From assembly GCA_030592025.1 (NCBI GenBank), contig JAUUZX010000012.1:1-10945 (forward strand): a stretch of 10,945 nt of DNA, written 5' to 3'. How positions within the stretch are numbered: the first letter of the stretch is position 1; the number at the start of each line of letters is the position of its first letter. Both the position numbers and the translations under genes were made by a program. Positions 1 to 7,319 of this stretch are shown here, in pieces. The stretch comes from a bacterium. GTDB lineage: Bacteria > Krumholzibacteriota > Krumholzibacteria > LZORAL124-64-63. The notes below the pieces were generated by a model. It ran no database searches and was not told where the DNA came from. It worked only from the letters and a program-made list of their open reading frames with translations.

Positions 1-726
1 CATGATCACGGCCCAGAACAGGGCGCTGGGGATGCCGACCACGGCGAAGGCCACCCCGGCGAGCCCACCCTGGAGCATGCCGATGACCGCCGTGCCCTTG
101 AGGGTGGCGCGGGTCACGGAGCGGAACCTGTCCAGCAGGCGGCGCTCGTCCTCGTCGGCCAGGGGCACGTAGTAGAGGATGCGGTCGAGCAGTCGGTCGC
201 CGTCGATGAGGAAGAAGTACATGGTGTAGAACATGATCGAGAGCAGGAAGAGGAACTGCACCGTGCCCGCGGTGACCGTCGAGAGGCTGCCCACCAGGAA
301 ACGGCTCAGCCAGGACACCAGCTCGCCGGCCCGCAACAGGATGTCGTCCTCGTAGGGGGCGATCCGTTCGTAGAACGATTGTTGCTGGAGCCACACCATG
401 ATCTCGTCGGGCTGCTGCAGTTTCTGCTGTACCCAGGGTGTGACCGAGTTGGCCACATGGACCGCCTGGGCGGTGACGATCCCCAGCAACGATCCCAGGG
501 GCACGATGATCAGCAGCAGGATGACCAGCAGCGTGAGGATCGAGGCCAGGGCCTTGCGGCCCCGCACCAGCCGCAGAAAGCGCTGGTACAGGGGCAACGC
601 GAGGGAGGCGAAGATGCCCGCCAGCAGCACGGCCATGACAAAGGGTTTGATCATGGAAATGAAGACGACCGAGATGCCGATCACCAGGATCAAAAGGAAC
701 GCTCGACTGGCGGTGGCTGTCTGCAT
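1..726 (-). CDS. AI-2E/PerM-family transporter, partial (N-terminal 242 codons)
   Basis: This is a multi-pass inner-membrane protein of the AI-2E transporter (PerM/YdiK/TqsA) family. Members export small molecules such as autoinducer-2, or act as Na+/H+ antiporters, but the substrate here cannot be read from sequence. Read on the minus strand, the frame is open from 726 to the window edge. Hydrophobic segments lie at about residues 9-30 and 30-46, 60-88, 155-175 and 212-242. Between them sits the family's soluble region (about 90-150), rich in Gln and acidic residues. The stretch [12 protein letters not shown] (217-228), followed by VGIPSALFW, is the family's typical glycine-rich signature. 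The ATG at 726 is chosen because GGAAGGA (734-740) lies 7 nt upstream. An in-frame ATG at 768 would add 14 polar residues and has no such site. The C-terminal part, normally about 100 more residues, lies outside the window. Family identity is confident; function is not. Confidence 0.9.
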   Translation of the reverse strand, partial: MQTATASRAFLLILVIGISVVFISMIKPFVMAVLLAGIFASLALPLYQRFLRLVRGRKALASILTLLVILLLIIVPLGSLLGIVTAQAVHVANSVTPWVQQKLQQPDEIMVWLQQQSFYERIAPYEDDILLRAGELVSWLSRFLVGSLSTVTAGTVQFLFLLSIMFYTMYFFLIDGDRLLDRILYYVPLADEDERRLLDRFRSVTRATLKGTAVIGMLQGGLAGVAFAVVGIPSALFWAVIM

Positions 727-815
727 GGGCGGGTCCTTCCGCTGGGGTCCAACGGCATCGTAGTCCATGGAGCGGTGGGCTCCAACCACCGATGAGGTTG
801 GCTCCGGGCGCGGGC

Positions 816-843
816 TTGATTAGATTACGCGGAACCGGATATT
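816..843 (+). promoter_or_regulatory. Candidate promoter for the cyclophilin gene
   Basis: The 164-nt gap between the divergent transporter and cyclophilin genes contains one short stretch richer in A and T. TTGATT (816-821) and GATATT (838-843) lie 16 nt apart and each match the sigma-70 hexamers at four of six positions. The minus-strand promoter for the transporter must lie in the same gap, but I cannot place it. Confidence 0.3.
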
Positions 844-878
844 CGCGGGCCGCCCGACGTGGCGTCCGCCCCCCAATC

Positions 879-884
879 AAGGAG
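879..884 (+). promoter_or_regulatory. Ribosome binding site fixing a GTG start
   Basis: AAGGAG lies 6 nt before the GTG at 891. It decides the start of the cyclophilin against an in-frame ATG at 792, which would add 33 residues absent from the family. Confidence 0.75.
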
Positions 885-890
885 ATCCCC

Positions 891-1409
<519 letters not shown>

Positions 1410-1432
1410 ACGCCTCGCGGACAGCGGTCCTC

Positions 1433-1465
1433 ACGGCACCCCCGGAGTCACACCGGGGGTGCCGT
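1433..1465 (+). terminator. Strong hairpin terminator after the cyclophilin gene
   Basis: A perfect 13-bp stem (1433-1445 with 1453-1465, left arm ACGGCACCCCCGG) encloses a 7-nt loop. It starts 24 nt after the stop codon. The tract that follows (CGTCGTATT) is only moderately T-rich, so efficiency as an intrinsic terminator is not certain. Confidence 0.75.
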
Positions 1466-1551
1466 CGTCGTATTGGGGGGGAACCGGAGCGATGGTGTCG
1501 ATGTTGCAGTGGTCACCGTCCTGCGGGACGGGCGATGCAACTGAAAACGCC

Positions 1552-1557
1552 TATCAT
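1552..1557 (+). promoter_or_regulatory. Candidate -10 element upstream of msrB
   Basis: TATCAT lies about 40 nt before the msrB start and matches the -10 consensus at five of six positions. I see no convincing -35 partner at 16-18 nt, so this is weak. The rest of the 1466-1591 gap holds nothing I can name. Confidence 0.25.
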
Positions 1558-1591
1558 ACGAGGAGCCGCCCCCATGCCGGGAGGACCGATC

Positions 1592-2194
1592 ATGTTCAAG
1601 ATTCTCATCGCCGGGACGCTCGTGCTGGGCTCCCTGGTGTTGTTGGCCGATCTGGCCCCCTCGCGCGCACGGTTGCGCGAGGCCGTAGCCGCCTGGCTGC
1701 CCGCCGCGGCGGTGGCCGGCGAGACGGCCCCGACCACGTCCAAGGAGCAGAAGAAGGTGCGCAAGACCGATGCCCAGTGGAAGGCCTTCCTGACCCCCGA
1801 CCAATACCAGGTGATGCGCTGCAGCGCCACGGAGCGACCCTTCACCGGCAAGTACTGGAACCACAAGGGCAAGGGCATCTACACCTGTGCCGGCTGTGGG
1901 GCCGACCTGTTCGATTCGGACACCAAGTACGATTCGGGCAGCGGCTGGCCCAGCTACTTCGCCCCCGTGGACAAGAAGGCCGTGGGCGAGGTGAAGGACA
2001 TCTCCCTGGGCACCATTCGCACGGAGATCATCTGCAACAAATGCGAGGCCCACCTGGGCCACATCTTCCCCGACGGGCCGGCCCCCACGGGTTCGCGGTA
2101 CTGCGTGAATTCGGCGTCGTTGCTGTTCATCAGCGACGAGGAACTGGCGGCGGGGGAGGCAGTCGAGAAGGTCGGAGATCCGGAGAAGGAGTGA
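1592..2194 (+). CDS. msrB: Peptide-methionine (R)-S-oxide reductase, envelope-anchored
   Basis: MsrB reduces the R form of methionine sulfoxide in damaged proteins. This 200-residue copy carries a hydrophobic N-terminus (about residues 4-20). Because no good cleavage site follows closely, this looks like a membrane anchor that places the enzyme in the periplasm. The catalytic domain spans about residues 59-185. Two zinc-binding CxxC pairs are present (Cys99/Cys102 and Cys148/Cys151), along with the GWPSYF motif and catalytic Cys171 in RYCVNS. The usual resolving cysteine, 54 residues before the catalytic one, is Ser117 here (SGSGWP). Cys77, in RCSATERPF, is the likely alternative. ATG 1592 has GGGAGGA 6 nt upstream. 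An in-frame ATG at 1574 also has GAGGAG 8 nt upstream and would add six residues. The gene is followed after 4 nt by the short-chain dehydrogenase, so the two are probably one transcript. Confidence 0.93.
   Translation: MFKILIAGTLVLGSLVLLADLAPSRARLREAVAAWLPAAAVAGETAPTTSKEQKKVRKTDAQWKAFLTPDQYQVMRCSATERPFTGKYWNHKGKGIYTCAGCGADLFDSDTKYDSGSGWPSYFAPVDKKAVGEVKDISLGTIRTEIICNKCEAHLGHIFPDGPAPTGSRYCVNSASLLFISDEELAAGEAVEKVGDPEKE
2186..2191 (+). promoter_or_regulatory. Ribosome binding site fixing a TTG start
   Basis: AAGGAG lies inside the last codons of msrB and 7 nt before the TTG at 2199. It supports this rare start codon and suggests translational coupling between the two genes. Confidence 0.7.
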
Positions 2195-2198
2195 CGGC

Positions 2199-3068
2199 TT
2201 GGACGAACCCGTCGCCGATCCCGCGCGCCCGTTGACCCACACCCTCATCACCGGGGCCTCGGCCGGGCTGGGTGTCGAACTGGCCCGGCTGTTCGCCGCG
2301 GACGGCCATCCCCTCGTGCTCGTGGCCCGCAATGGCGATCGTCTGGCCGCCCTGGCCGACGTCCTGCGACGGGACTACGAAGTCGACGTACGCTGCCTCA
2401 TCGCCGACCTGGCCGATCCCGACAGCGTGCCCGCCCTCGTGGCCACCCTCCAGGACGAGGGACTCGGCATCCGTCACCTGGTGAACAACGCCGGAGTCGG
2501 GGCCTACGGGCCTTTCGACGAGCGGGACTGGGCGACCTACCGACGTCTCCTGGACCTCAACATCAACGCCCTCACGGGGCTCACCCACCTCCTGCTGCCG
2601 CCCCTCGTCGCCGGGGCGCCCGATGCCTTCCGCGGCGTCATGAACGTGGCGTCGACGGCCGCCTTCCAGCCCGGGCCGCTCATGGCGGTGTACTTCGCCT
2701 CCAAGGCCTACGTCCTGTCGTTCAGCGAGGCGCTCCACGAAGAACTGCGCGGCACCGGCGTGACGGTGACAGCCTTCTGCCCGGGGCCCACCAGCACGGA
2801 GTTCTTCGCGACGGGGGACATGATCCCGGTGGGGGCGGTCGGGTCGGACGGCGAGGTGTCCGAGGCGGCCCTGGCCGAGCAGCGACGCCGGGACGCCAAG
2901 CGCATGGACCCGGGCGTTGCCGCGAGGGTGGGGTACGAGGGTTACCGGGCGGGGAAGGCCGTGGTCATTCCGGGGTGGCGGAACCGCATGCTCGTCGGGG
3001 TCCCGCGCTTCCTGCCGCGGGGCATCGTGCGGCGGGTGGTGCATGGGATGATGAAGAAACCTGTCTAG
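2199..3068 (+). CDS. Short-chain dehydrogenase/reductase, classical DltE/YqjQ-like
   Basis: This is a 289-residue NAD(P)-dependent oxidoreductase with one Rossmann domain. The cofactor motif TGASAGLG lies at residues 18-25 and NNAG at 96-99. The catalytic tetrad is complete: Asn121, Ser152 (NVAST), Tyr165 and Lys169 (YFASK). Arg44, just after the second beta strand, favours NADP(H). The sequence resembles the COG0300 group of uncharacterised reductases, which often act on lipid-like or carbonyl substrates; the substrate cannot be predicted. A basic C-terminus (about 255-289: repeated Arg with hydrophobic residues, ending MMKKPV) could associate with the membrane. No ATG is suitably placed, and the TTG start is fixed by AAGGAG. 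The close link with msrB suggests a shared role in repairing oxidised or carbonyl damage, but that is inference. Confidence 0.9.
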   Translation: MDEPVADPARPLTHTLITGASAGLGVELARLFAADGHPLVLVARNGDRLAALADVLRRDYEVDVRCLIADLADPDSVPALVATLQDEGLGIRHLVNNAGVGAYGPFDERDWATYRRLLDLNINALTGLTHLLLPPLVAGAPDAFRGVMNVASTAAFQPGPLMAVYFASKAYVLSFSEALHEELRGTGVTVTAFCPGPTSTEFFATGDMIPVGAVGSDGEVSEAALAEQRRRDAKRMDPGVAARVGYEGYRAGKAVVIPGWRNRMLVGVPRFLPRGIVRRVVHGMMKKPV

Positions 3069-3087
3069 CAGGCTGACAGTCTGCTAG
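3065..3087. terminator. Small bidirectional hairpin between convergent genes
   Basis: CTAGCAG (3065-3071) and CTGCTAG (3081-3087) form a 7-bp stem with a 9-nt loop. The left arm contains the TAG stop of the dehydrogenase and the right arm contains the TAG stop of the minus-strand Lon-domain gene. There is no T tract, so it is a weak or Rho-assisted terminator at best. Confidence 0.45.
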
Positions 3088-3689
3088 GCCTCGCCGGCGG
3101 CCGCCGTCTCCTCATGCCAGCCCAGCACCAACTCGGCCCGCACCAGCGGGTCGAGCTCGACGTAGGCCTGGGCCTGACGGTCCGCGCCCACGGGGAGGGC
3201 GTGGACGAGCAGGTCGGCGAGCCGTCCGATGTCGACGTTGGTGGGGATCTCGTCGTTGCTCTCGGTGCGTTGGCCCAGGGCCGCGATGATCCTCGGCCTG
3301 ATGGCGGTGGCCGCCAGGTCGCTGCTCCGGTCGTCGGTGACCACGGCCGCGTCGACGAGTCGGTAGAGACGATCGCTCGGCACCTCGGTGAGCTTCACCC
3401 GCATGAGCGCGGCCACGAGCAGGAGGTAGCGCCCGTCGTCGAGCTTCTCATGCTTGACGATCTCGGCCAGGGTGCCCACGGGCAGGGTGACGGGGCCCCG
3501 CTCGTTGCTGGGGCCGTCGGGGCGGAAGGCCGTGAGCACGAGGCGCCCCGGGCCGTCCATGAGGTCCTCCATCATCTGGCGATAGCGCGTCTCGAAGATG
3601 TTCAATGGCGCCACCACTCCCGGGAACAGGAAGTAGTCCGGCAGCGGGAACAGGGGCAGCGCGTTCAGGGTCCGGGGGCGTACAGTCAT
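3084..3689 (-). CDS. Stand-alone Lon N-terminal (LON substrate-binding) domain protein
   Basis: This 201-residue protein consists only of the substrate-recognition domain found at the N-terminus of Lon protease. It has no AAA+ or protease part. Matching features are LPLFPLPD (residues 11-18), LFPGVVAPLNIFETRYRQM (21-39), GTLAEI (72-77) and DGRYLLLV followed by ALMRVKL (85-100). A helical second half runs to about residue 197. Bacterial members of this family are cytoplasmic and of unknown role, possibly adaptors or decoys for proteolysis. ATG 3689 is preferred because it precedes the first conserved strand. A GGAG lies upstream but at longer than ideal spacing. An in-frame GTG at 3764 would add 25 residues unlike the family. 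It lies 87 nt downstream of the MtfA-like gene on the same strand and may be cotranscribed with it. Confidence 0.88.
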   Translation of the reverse strand: MTVRPRTLNALPLFPLPDYFLFPGVVAPLNIFETRYRQMMEDLMDGPGRLVLTAFRPDGPSNERGPVTLPVGTLAEIVKHEKLDDGRYLLLVAALMRVKLTEVPSDRLYRLVDAAVVTDDRSSDLAATAIRPRIIAALGQRTESNDEIPTNVDIGRLADLLVHALPVGADRQAQAYVELDPLVRAELVLGWHEETAAAGEA

Positions 3690-3724
3690 GGTGCGAGTCG
3701 CTCTCCAGGGGTGTGGGGGGTCGG

Positions 3725-3745
3725 CTACGTCACCATGGTACGTAG
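3725..3745. repeat. 21-nt near-perfect palindrome between mtfA and the Lon-domain gene
   Basis: CTACGT (3725-3730) and ACGTAG (3740-3745) flank the inner palindrome ACCATGGT, with one unpaired C. The site lies in the 87-nt gap, upstream of the Lon-domain start and downstream of the mtfA stop. It could be an operator for the downstream gene or a short RNA hairpin, and the sequence does not decide between them. Confidence 0.4.
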
Positions 3746-3776
3746 GTTCGGCGGAGGGGACCACCCCGCGCGGAGG

Positions 3777-4547
3777 TCAGCCGGGAATCCAGGTGGCCGG
3801 ATCGAGAGCCAGGTACTCGGCCAGCAGGCCCTGAACGGCGGGGTACTCCTTCGCGAGATCCCGGGGGAACTCGAAGAAGAGCTCGATGGCCGTGGCGAAG
3901 AACTCGGCCGGATTCTCCGCCGCGTTCTCGTCGAAGAGCACCTCGCGTCGGCGTCGGCACAGCGTCCGGTGGCGCTCGTAGGCCGCGCCGAAGGCCTCCG
4001 TCCAGCGGGCCGCCATCTCGCCGTCGGGCAGGAGGGGCGTGCCGCCGGCCTCGCCGGTCTGCTCGTCGAGCTGGTGGGCGAACTCGTGCAGGACGACGTT
4101 GTAGCCGTCGCGCCGGCGGGATTCGTCGGTGACATCCTGCCAGCTCAGGATCACCACGCCCCGCTGCCAGGATTCCCCCGCCAGTTCGTCCTCGCCCCCG
4201 TGAACGAAACCGTCCTCGTCGTGCACCTCGTGGTCGACGACGAAGGCCTCCGGGTAGACGAGCACCGTGTCCAGATCGGGGAAGTGGTCGGCGTCCGGAC
4301 GCAATTGCAGCAGGGCGGCCTGGCCGGCGATGGCCAGGCGCATGGTGTCGGTGAGTTCGAGACCGCCCGCCCCTTCCCAGTGCTTCTCCGCCAGCAGCAC
4401 CTGCACCGCGCCCTCGTGGGCCGGGACCAGGGCCCGGGGCAGGGTGGCCGTGATGGACGCCGCGTCGTGCATGAGGGCGCGGGTGTCGGGGTCGAGGGGC
4501 GTGGCGAGCAGCTTGTGGCGCCGGCGTCGACTTCCGAACAGGAACAT
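3777..4547 (-). CDS. mtfA: MtfA-family zinc metallopeptidase (M90)
   Basis: This 256-residue protein is close to the 265 of Escherichia coli MtfA. It shows the hallmark zinc site HEFAHQLD (His154, Glu155, His158). A downstream ENPAEFF (211-217) probably supplies the third ligand as Glu215. YPEAF (98-102) and WQRGVVILSW (127-136) match the conserved strand region before the active site. In E. coli, MtfA binds and inactivates the repressor Mlc, which links it to glucose uptake, and it has aminopeptidase activity. Whether a Mlc-like partner exists here is unknown. The N-terminus (FLFGSRRRRHK) is basic. ATG 4547 has AAGGTGG 5 nt upstream, while an in-frame ATG at 4586 would add 13 residues. Divergent placement next to glgC fits a carbon-storage context, but only suggestively. 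The much longer open frame upstream is antisense to glgC and is not part of this protein. Confidence 0.88.
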   Translation of the reverse strand: MFLFGSRRRRHKLLATPLDPDTRALMHDAASITATLPRALVPAHEGAVQVLLAEKHWEGAGGLELTDTMRLAIAGQAALLQLRPDADHFPDLDTVLVYPEAFVVDHEVHDEDGFVHGGEDELAGESWQRGVVILSWQDVTDESRRRDGYNVVLHEFAHQLDEQTGEAGGTPLLPDGEMAARWTEAFGAAYERHRTLCRRRREVLFDENAAENPAEFFATAIELFFEFPRDLAKEYPAVQGLLAEYLALDPATWIPG

Positions 4548-4617
4548 GGGCACCACCTTGTGGTTGGGGACGAGGGGCGTGCCCATGGTACCGCCGTTGG
4601 CGTCCCGCGGGTAAAGC

Positions 4618-4646
4618 TTTTCCCGGGGCCGGTGCGCTCCTATACT
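4618..4646 (+). promoter_or_regulatory. Candidate glgC promoter
   Basis: TATACT (4641-4646) is a good -10 match at five of six positions, about 34 nt before the start codon. At 17-nt spacing the -35 position reads TTTTCC (4618-4623), which is weak and suggests an activator or a non-standard sigma factor. The 132-nt gap also has to hold the divergent mtfA promoter, which I could not place. Confidence 0.4.
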
Positions 4647-4666
4647 CTGAATAGAACCCAACCTCG

Positions 4667-4672
4667 AAGGAG
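4667..4672 (+). promoter_or_regulatory. Ribosome binding site fixing the glgC GTG start
   Basis: AAGGAG lies 7 nt before GTG 4680. It excludes the more than 500 codons of open frame that extend upstream, antisense to the two minus-strand genes. Confidence 0.8.
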
Positions 4673-4679
4673 TGGCCCC

Positions 4680-5960
<1,281 letters not shown>

Positions 5961-5965
5961 CCGCC

Positions 5966-7042
5966 GTGCGCCCGCTCATCCTCACATGGGTCCTGTTGGC
6001 CGTTACGGCGCCGGCGTTCGCCCAGGACGCAGGCGTGGGTTGCGAAACCCTCACCGCCGATGCCCTGCGCAACCTGCCCCAACTCTTCTACGAAGGCCGC
6101 CCCGACTCGCTGCTCGACACGCTGGACCAGTGGGAATGGGCCTGCGGGCGCCGCGAGGCCATCACGCGCACGCGCATCCTGGGGGCCGTCTGGGACGGTG
6201 GCTTCACGGAAGACCTGTACGGCCGGGAGATCATGGACGACCTGATCGAACGCGGCAGCGTTTTCGCCGACAGCACCAGGCAGCCCGACGCCAGGGGAAC
6301 CTACGACCTGTTCACCGTCGACCTGGCCGACCAGCTCCTGCCCCACCAACAGCCCGTCAGCCTGGAAGCGTTCTTCTGCCTCTTCTACTCGGGACGCACG
6401 GCCGCCGCCTGGTCTCTCCTGGAGGACGCCGAGTTGCAGGACTCGGGTCTGCGCTACTACCGCGAGCGCGAGTTGCGCCTCCTGGAGGACCCTGTCCTGG
6501 CCGCGCGCCTGGCCGTGACCGGCGGCTGGTGGGCCCCCACCGGCGACCTGGGTTTCGTGGGCGACCGCCCGTCCATCGGTGTGATGGCCGAGGTGTCGGA
6601 CAACATATGGTTCGCTCGCCTGGTGATCGAGTGGCGGGTCGGGCGCGCGGACACGCGCTACTGGGTGCGGCGTGACGGTCTCAACTACCTGACGGACCGC
6701 TGGGACGCCGTGCTGCTGGGCACCGAACTGGGCCGGCGCCTGGTGGGTGGTGACCGCTGGTGGCTCGAGGGCTTCATCGGTATCGGCGTCGAACGGATAA
6801 AGCCCCTCGGCAGCGCGCAGGAGTGGTTGAGCGGCACCCATGGTTCTCTCGGGTGCGGGGTGCGCTACGATCTGGACGAGGACCGACGCTGGTTCGCCGG
6901 TCTGGACCTGCGCAGCGAGTTCATCGGGGACCGCAACGCCGACGCCGTGAACCTCAGTGGGGAAGCGTGGAGCGTGCGGGTCGTCTTCGGTCGCAACCAC
7001 CCAACGCGGGATCATGATCGCCGGGATCGTCTCACCAACTAG
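5966..7042 (+). CDS. Secreted protein of unknown function, predicted C-terminal outer-membrane barrel
   Basis: I do not recognise this 358-residue protein. A clear signal peptide (residues 1 to about 19, ending APAFA before QD) sends it out of the cytoplasm. Residues about 27-185 are mostly helical and acidic, with cysteines at 26 and 60 that could pair. From about 186 to 343 the sequence alternates hydrophobic and polar residues in strand-length blocks separated by charged turns. It is rich in Trp, Gly and Arg, as in small outer-membrane beta-barrels. It then ends in a short, highly charged tail rather than an aromatic residue. The GTG at 5966 lies 5 nt after the glgC stop, and GGAG inside the last glgC codons is 11 nt upstream, so translation is probably coupled. 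A link with glycogen synthesis is not obvious, and the pairing may simply be a readthrough arrangement. Confidence 0.75.
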   Translation: MRPLILTWVLLAVTAPAFAQDAGVGCETLTADALRNLPQLFYEGRPDSLLDTLDQWEWACGRREAITRTRILGAVWDGGFTEDLYGREIMDDLIERGSVFADSTRQPDARGTYDLFTVDLADQLLPHQQPVSLEAFFCLFYSGRTAAAWSLLEDAELQDSGLRYYRERELRLLEDPVLAARLAVTGGWWAPTGDLGFVGDRPSIGVMAEVSDNIWFARLVIEWRVGRADTRYWVRRDGLNYLTDRWDAVLLGTELGRRLVGGDRWWLEGFIGIGVERIKPLGSAQEWLSGTHGSLGCGVRYDLDEDRRWFAGLDLRSEFIGDRNADAVNLSGEAWSVRVVFGRNHPTRDHDRRDRLTN

Positions 7043-7221
7043 TGCCCCTTCACGGCATTTTTGAAGGCGTCCGCCACAGGGTCATCGAGGCCGCGTGCCC
7101 CCGGGTATGTCGTCCCCATGTCAGATATCAGAGCGATTATCTCGGATATAGCGTATCCTTTTGTTTGTGCCTCTGAAATTGTGTCCGGTCGAAACGAGGC
7201 TGGAGTTGAGTATTTAATCAT
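7039..7221 (-). CDS. Possible small protein of unknown function in an AT-richer island
   Basis: This is a 60-codon minus-strand frame starting at ATG 7221; an in-frame TTG at 7245 would give 68 residues. Its composition is protein-like (for example GYAISEIIALISDMGTTYPG, then acidic and basic residues), and its codons use A and T far more than the neighbouring genes, which suggests foreign origin. Its stop codon overlaps the stop of the convergent gene at the shared CTAG (7039-7042). Against it: there is no good ribosome binding site, an inverted-repeat arm (7165-7185) lies inside the frame, and I recognise no family. It could be a remnant of a larger gene or purely noncoding sequence. Confidence 0.3.
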   Translation of the reverse strand: MIKYSTPASFRPDTISEAQTKGYAISEIIALISDMGTTYPGARGLDDPVADAFKNAVKGH

Positions 7222-7289
7222 CAAGCCGCCAGGGTCAGAGGTCAAAAATCGGACCTAGGGGATGGGGAGACACAATTTCAGAGGCACAA
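7165..7289. repeat. Perfect 21-bp inverted repeat bounding a 125-bp segment
   Basis: The arms at 7165-7185 (beginning TTGTGCCTCTGAAATT) and 7269-7289 are exact reverse complements over 21 bp and are separated by 83 nt. A related TCAGAGG also occurs in the spacer near 7235. I see no target-site duplication at the ends. The arms are too far apart for a terminator. The size and structure fit a miniature inverted-repeat element or a repeat linked to REP-associated transposases, but no transposase is present. The right arm ends 18 nt before the ribosome binding site of the following operon. The rest of the 7043-7319 gap, apart from a weak 6-bp hairpin at 7047-7067, holds nothing else I can name. 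Confidence 0.6.
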
Positions 7290-7307
7290 CCCATCGACCA
7301 CCGTACC

Positions 7308-7312
7308 GGAGG
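7308..7312 (+). promoter_or_regulatory. Ribosome binding site fixing a TTG start
   Basis: GGAGG lies 7 nt before TTG 7320. The in-frame ATG at 7353 has no such site and would remove the only basic residue of the signal peptide. Confidence 0.65.
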
Positions 7313-7319
7313 CCCCGCC

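Noticed and set aside
792..890. N-terminal extension of the cyclophilin from ATG 792
   Set aside because: The extra residues are Arg/Gly/Pro-rich and not family-like, and a good ribosome binding site marks GTG 891.
1448..2332. Minus-strand open frame of 294 codons opposite msrB and the dehydrogenase
   Set aside because: It is a shadow of two genes with intact catalytic motifs on the plus strand and shows no recognisable motif itself.
3114..4679. Long plus-strand open frame continuous with glgC, which would give a 948-residue protein
   Set aside because: It is antisense to the clearly recognisable Lon-domain and MtfA genes, has the His/Gly/Val-rich look of a reverse frame, and glgC has its own ribosome binding site at 4667-4672.
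7047..7067. 6-bp hairpin (CCTTCA / TGAAGG) after the secreted barrel-like gene, considered as a terminator
   Set aside because: The stem is short, no T tract follows it, and it lies inside the possible minus-strand small gene.
7061..7258. Plus-strand 65-codon frame across the AT-richer island
   Set aside because: It has no ribosome binding site and less protein-like composition than the minus-strand alternative. It shares a short peptide with another reverse frame only because both cross the inverted repeat.
7165..7289. Reading the inverted repeat as a complete insertion sequence or a CRISPR fragment
   Set aside because: The segment is too short to encode a transposase, has no visible target duplication, and contains only two opposed copies rather than regularly spaced direct repeats.
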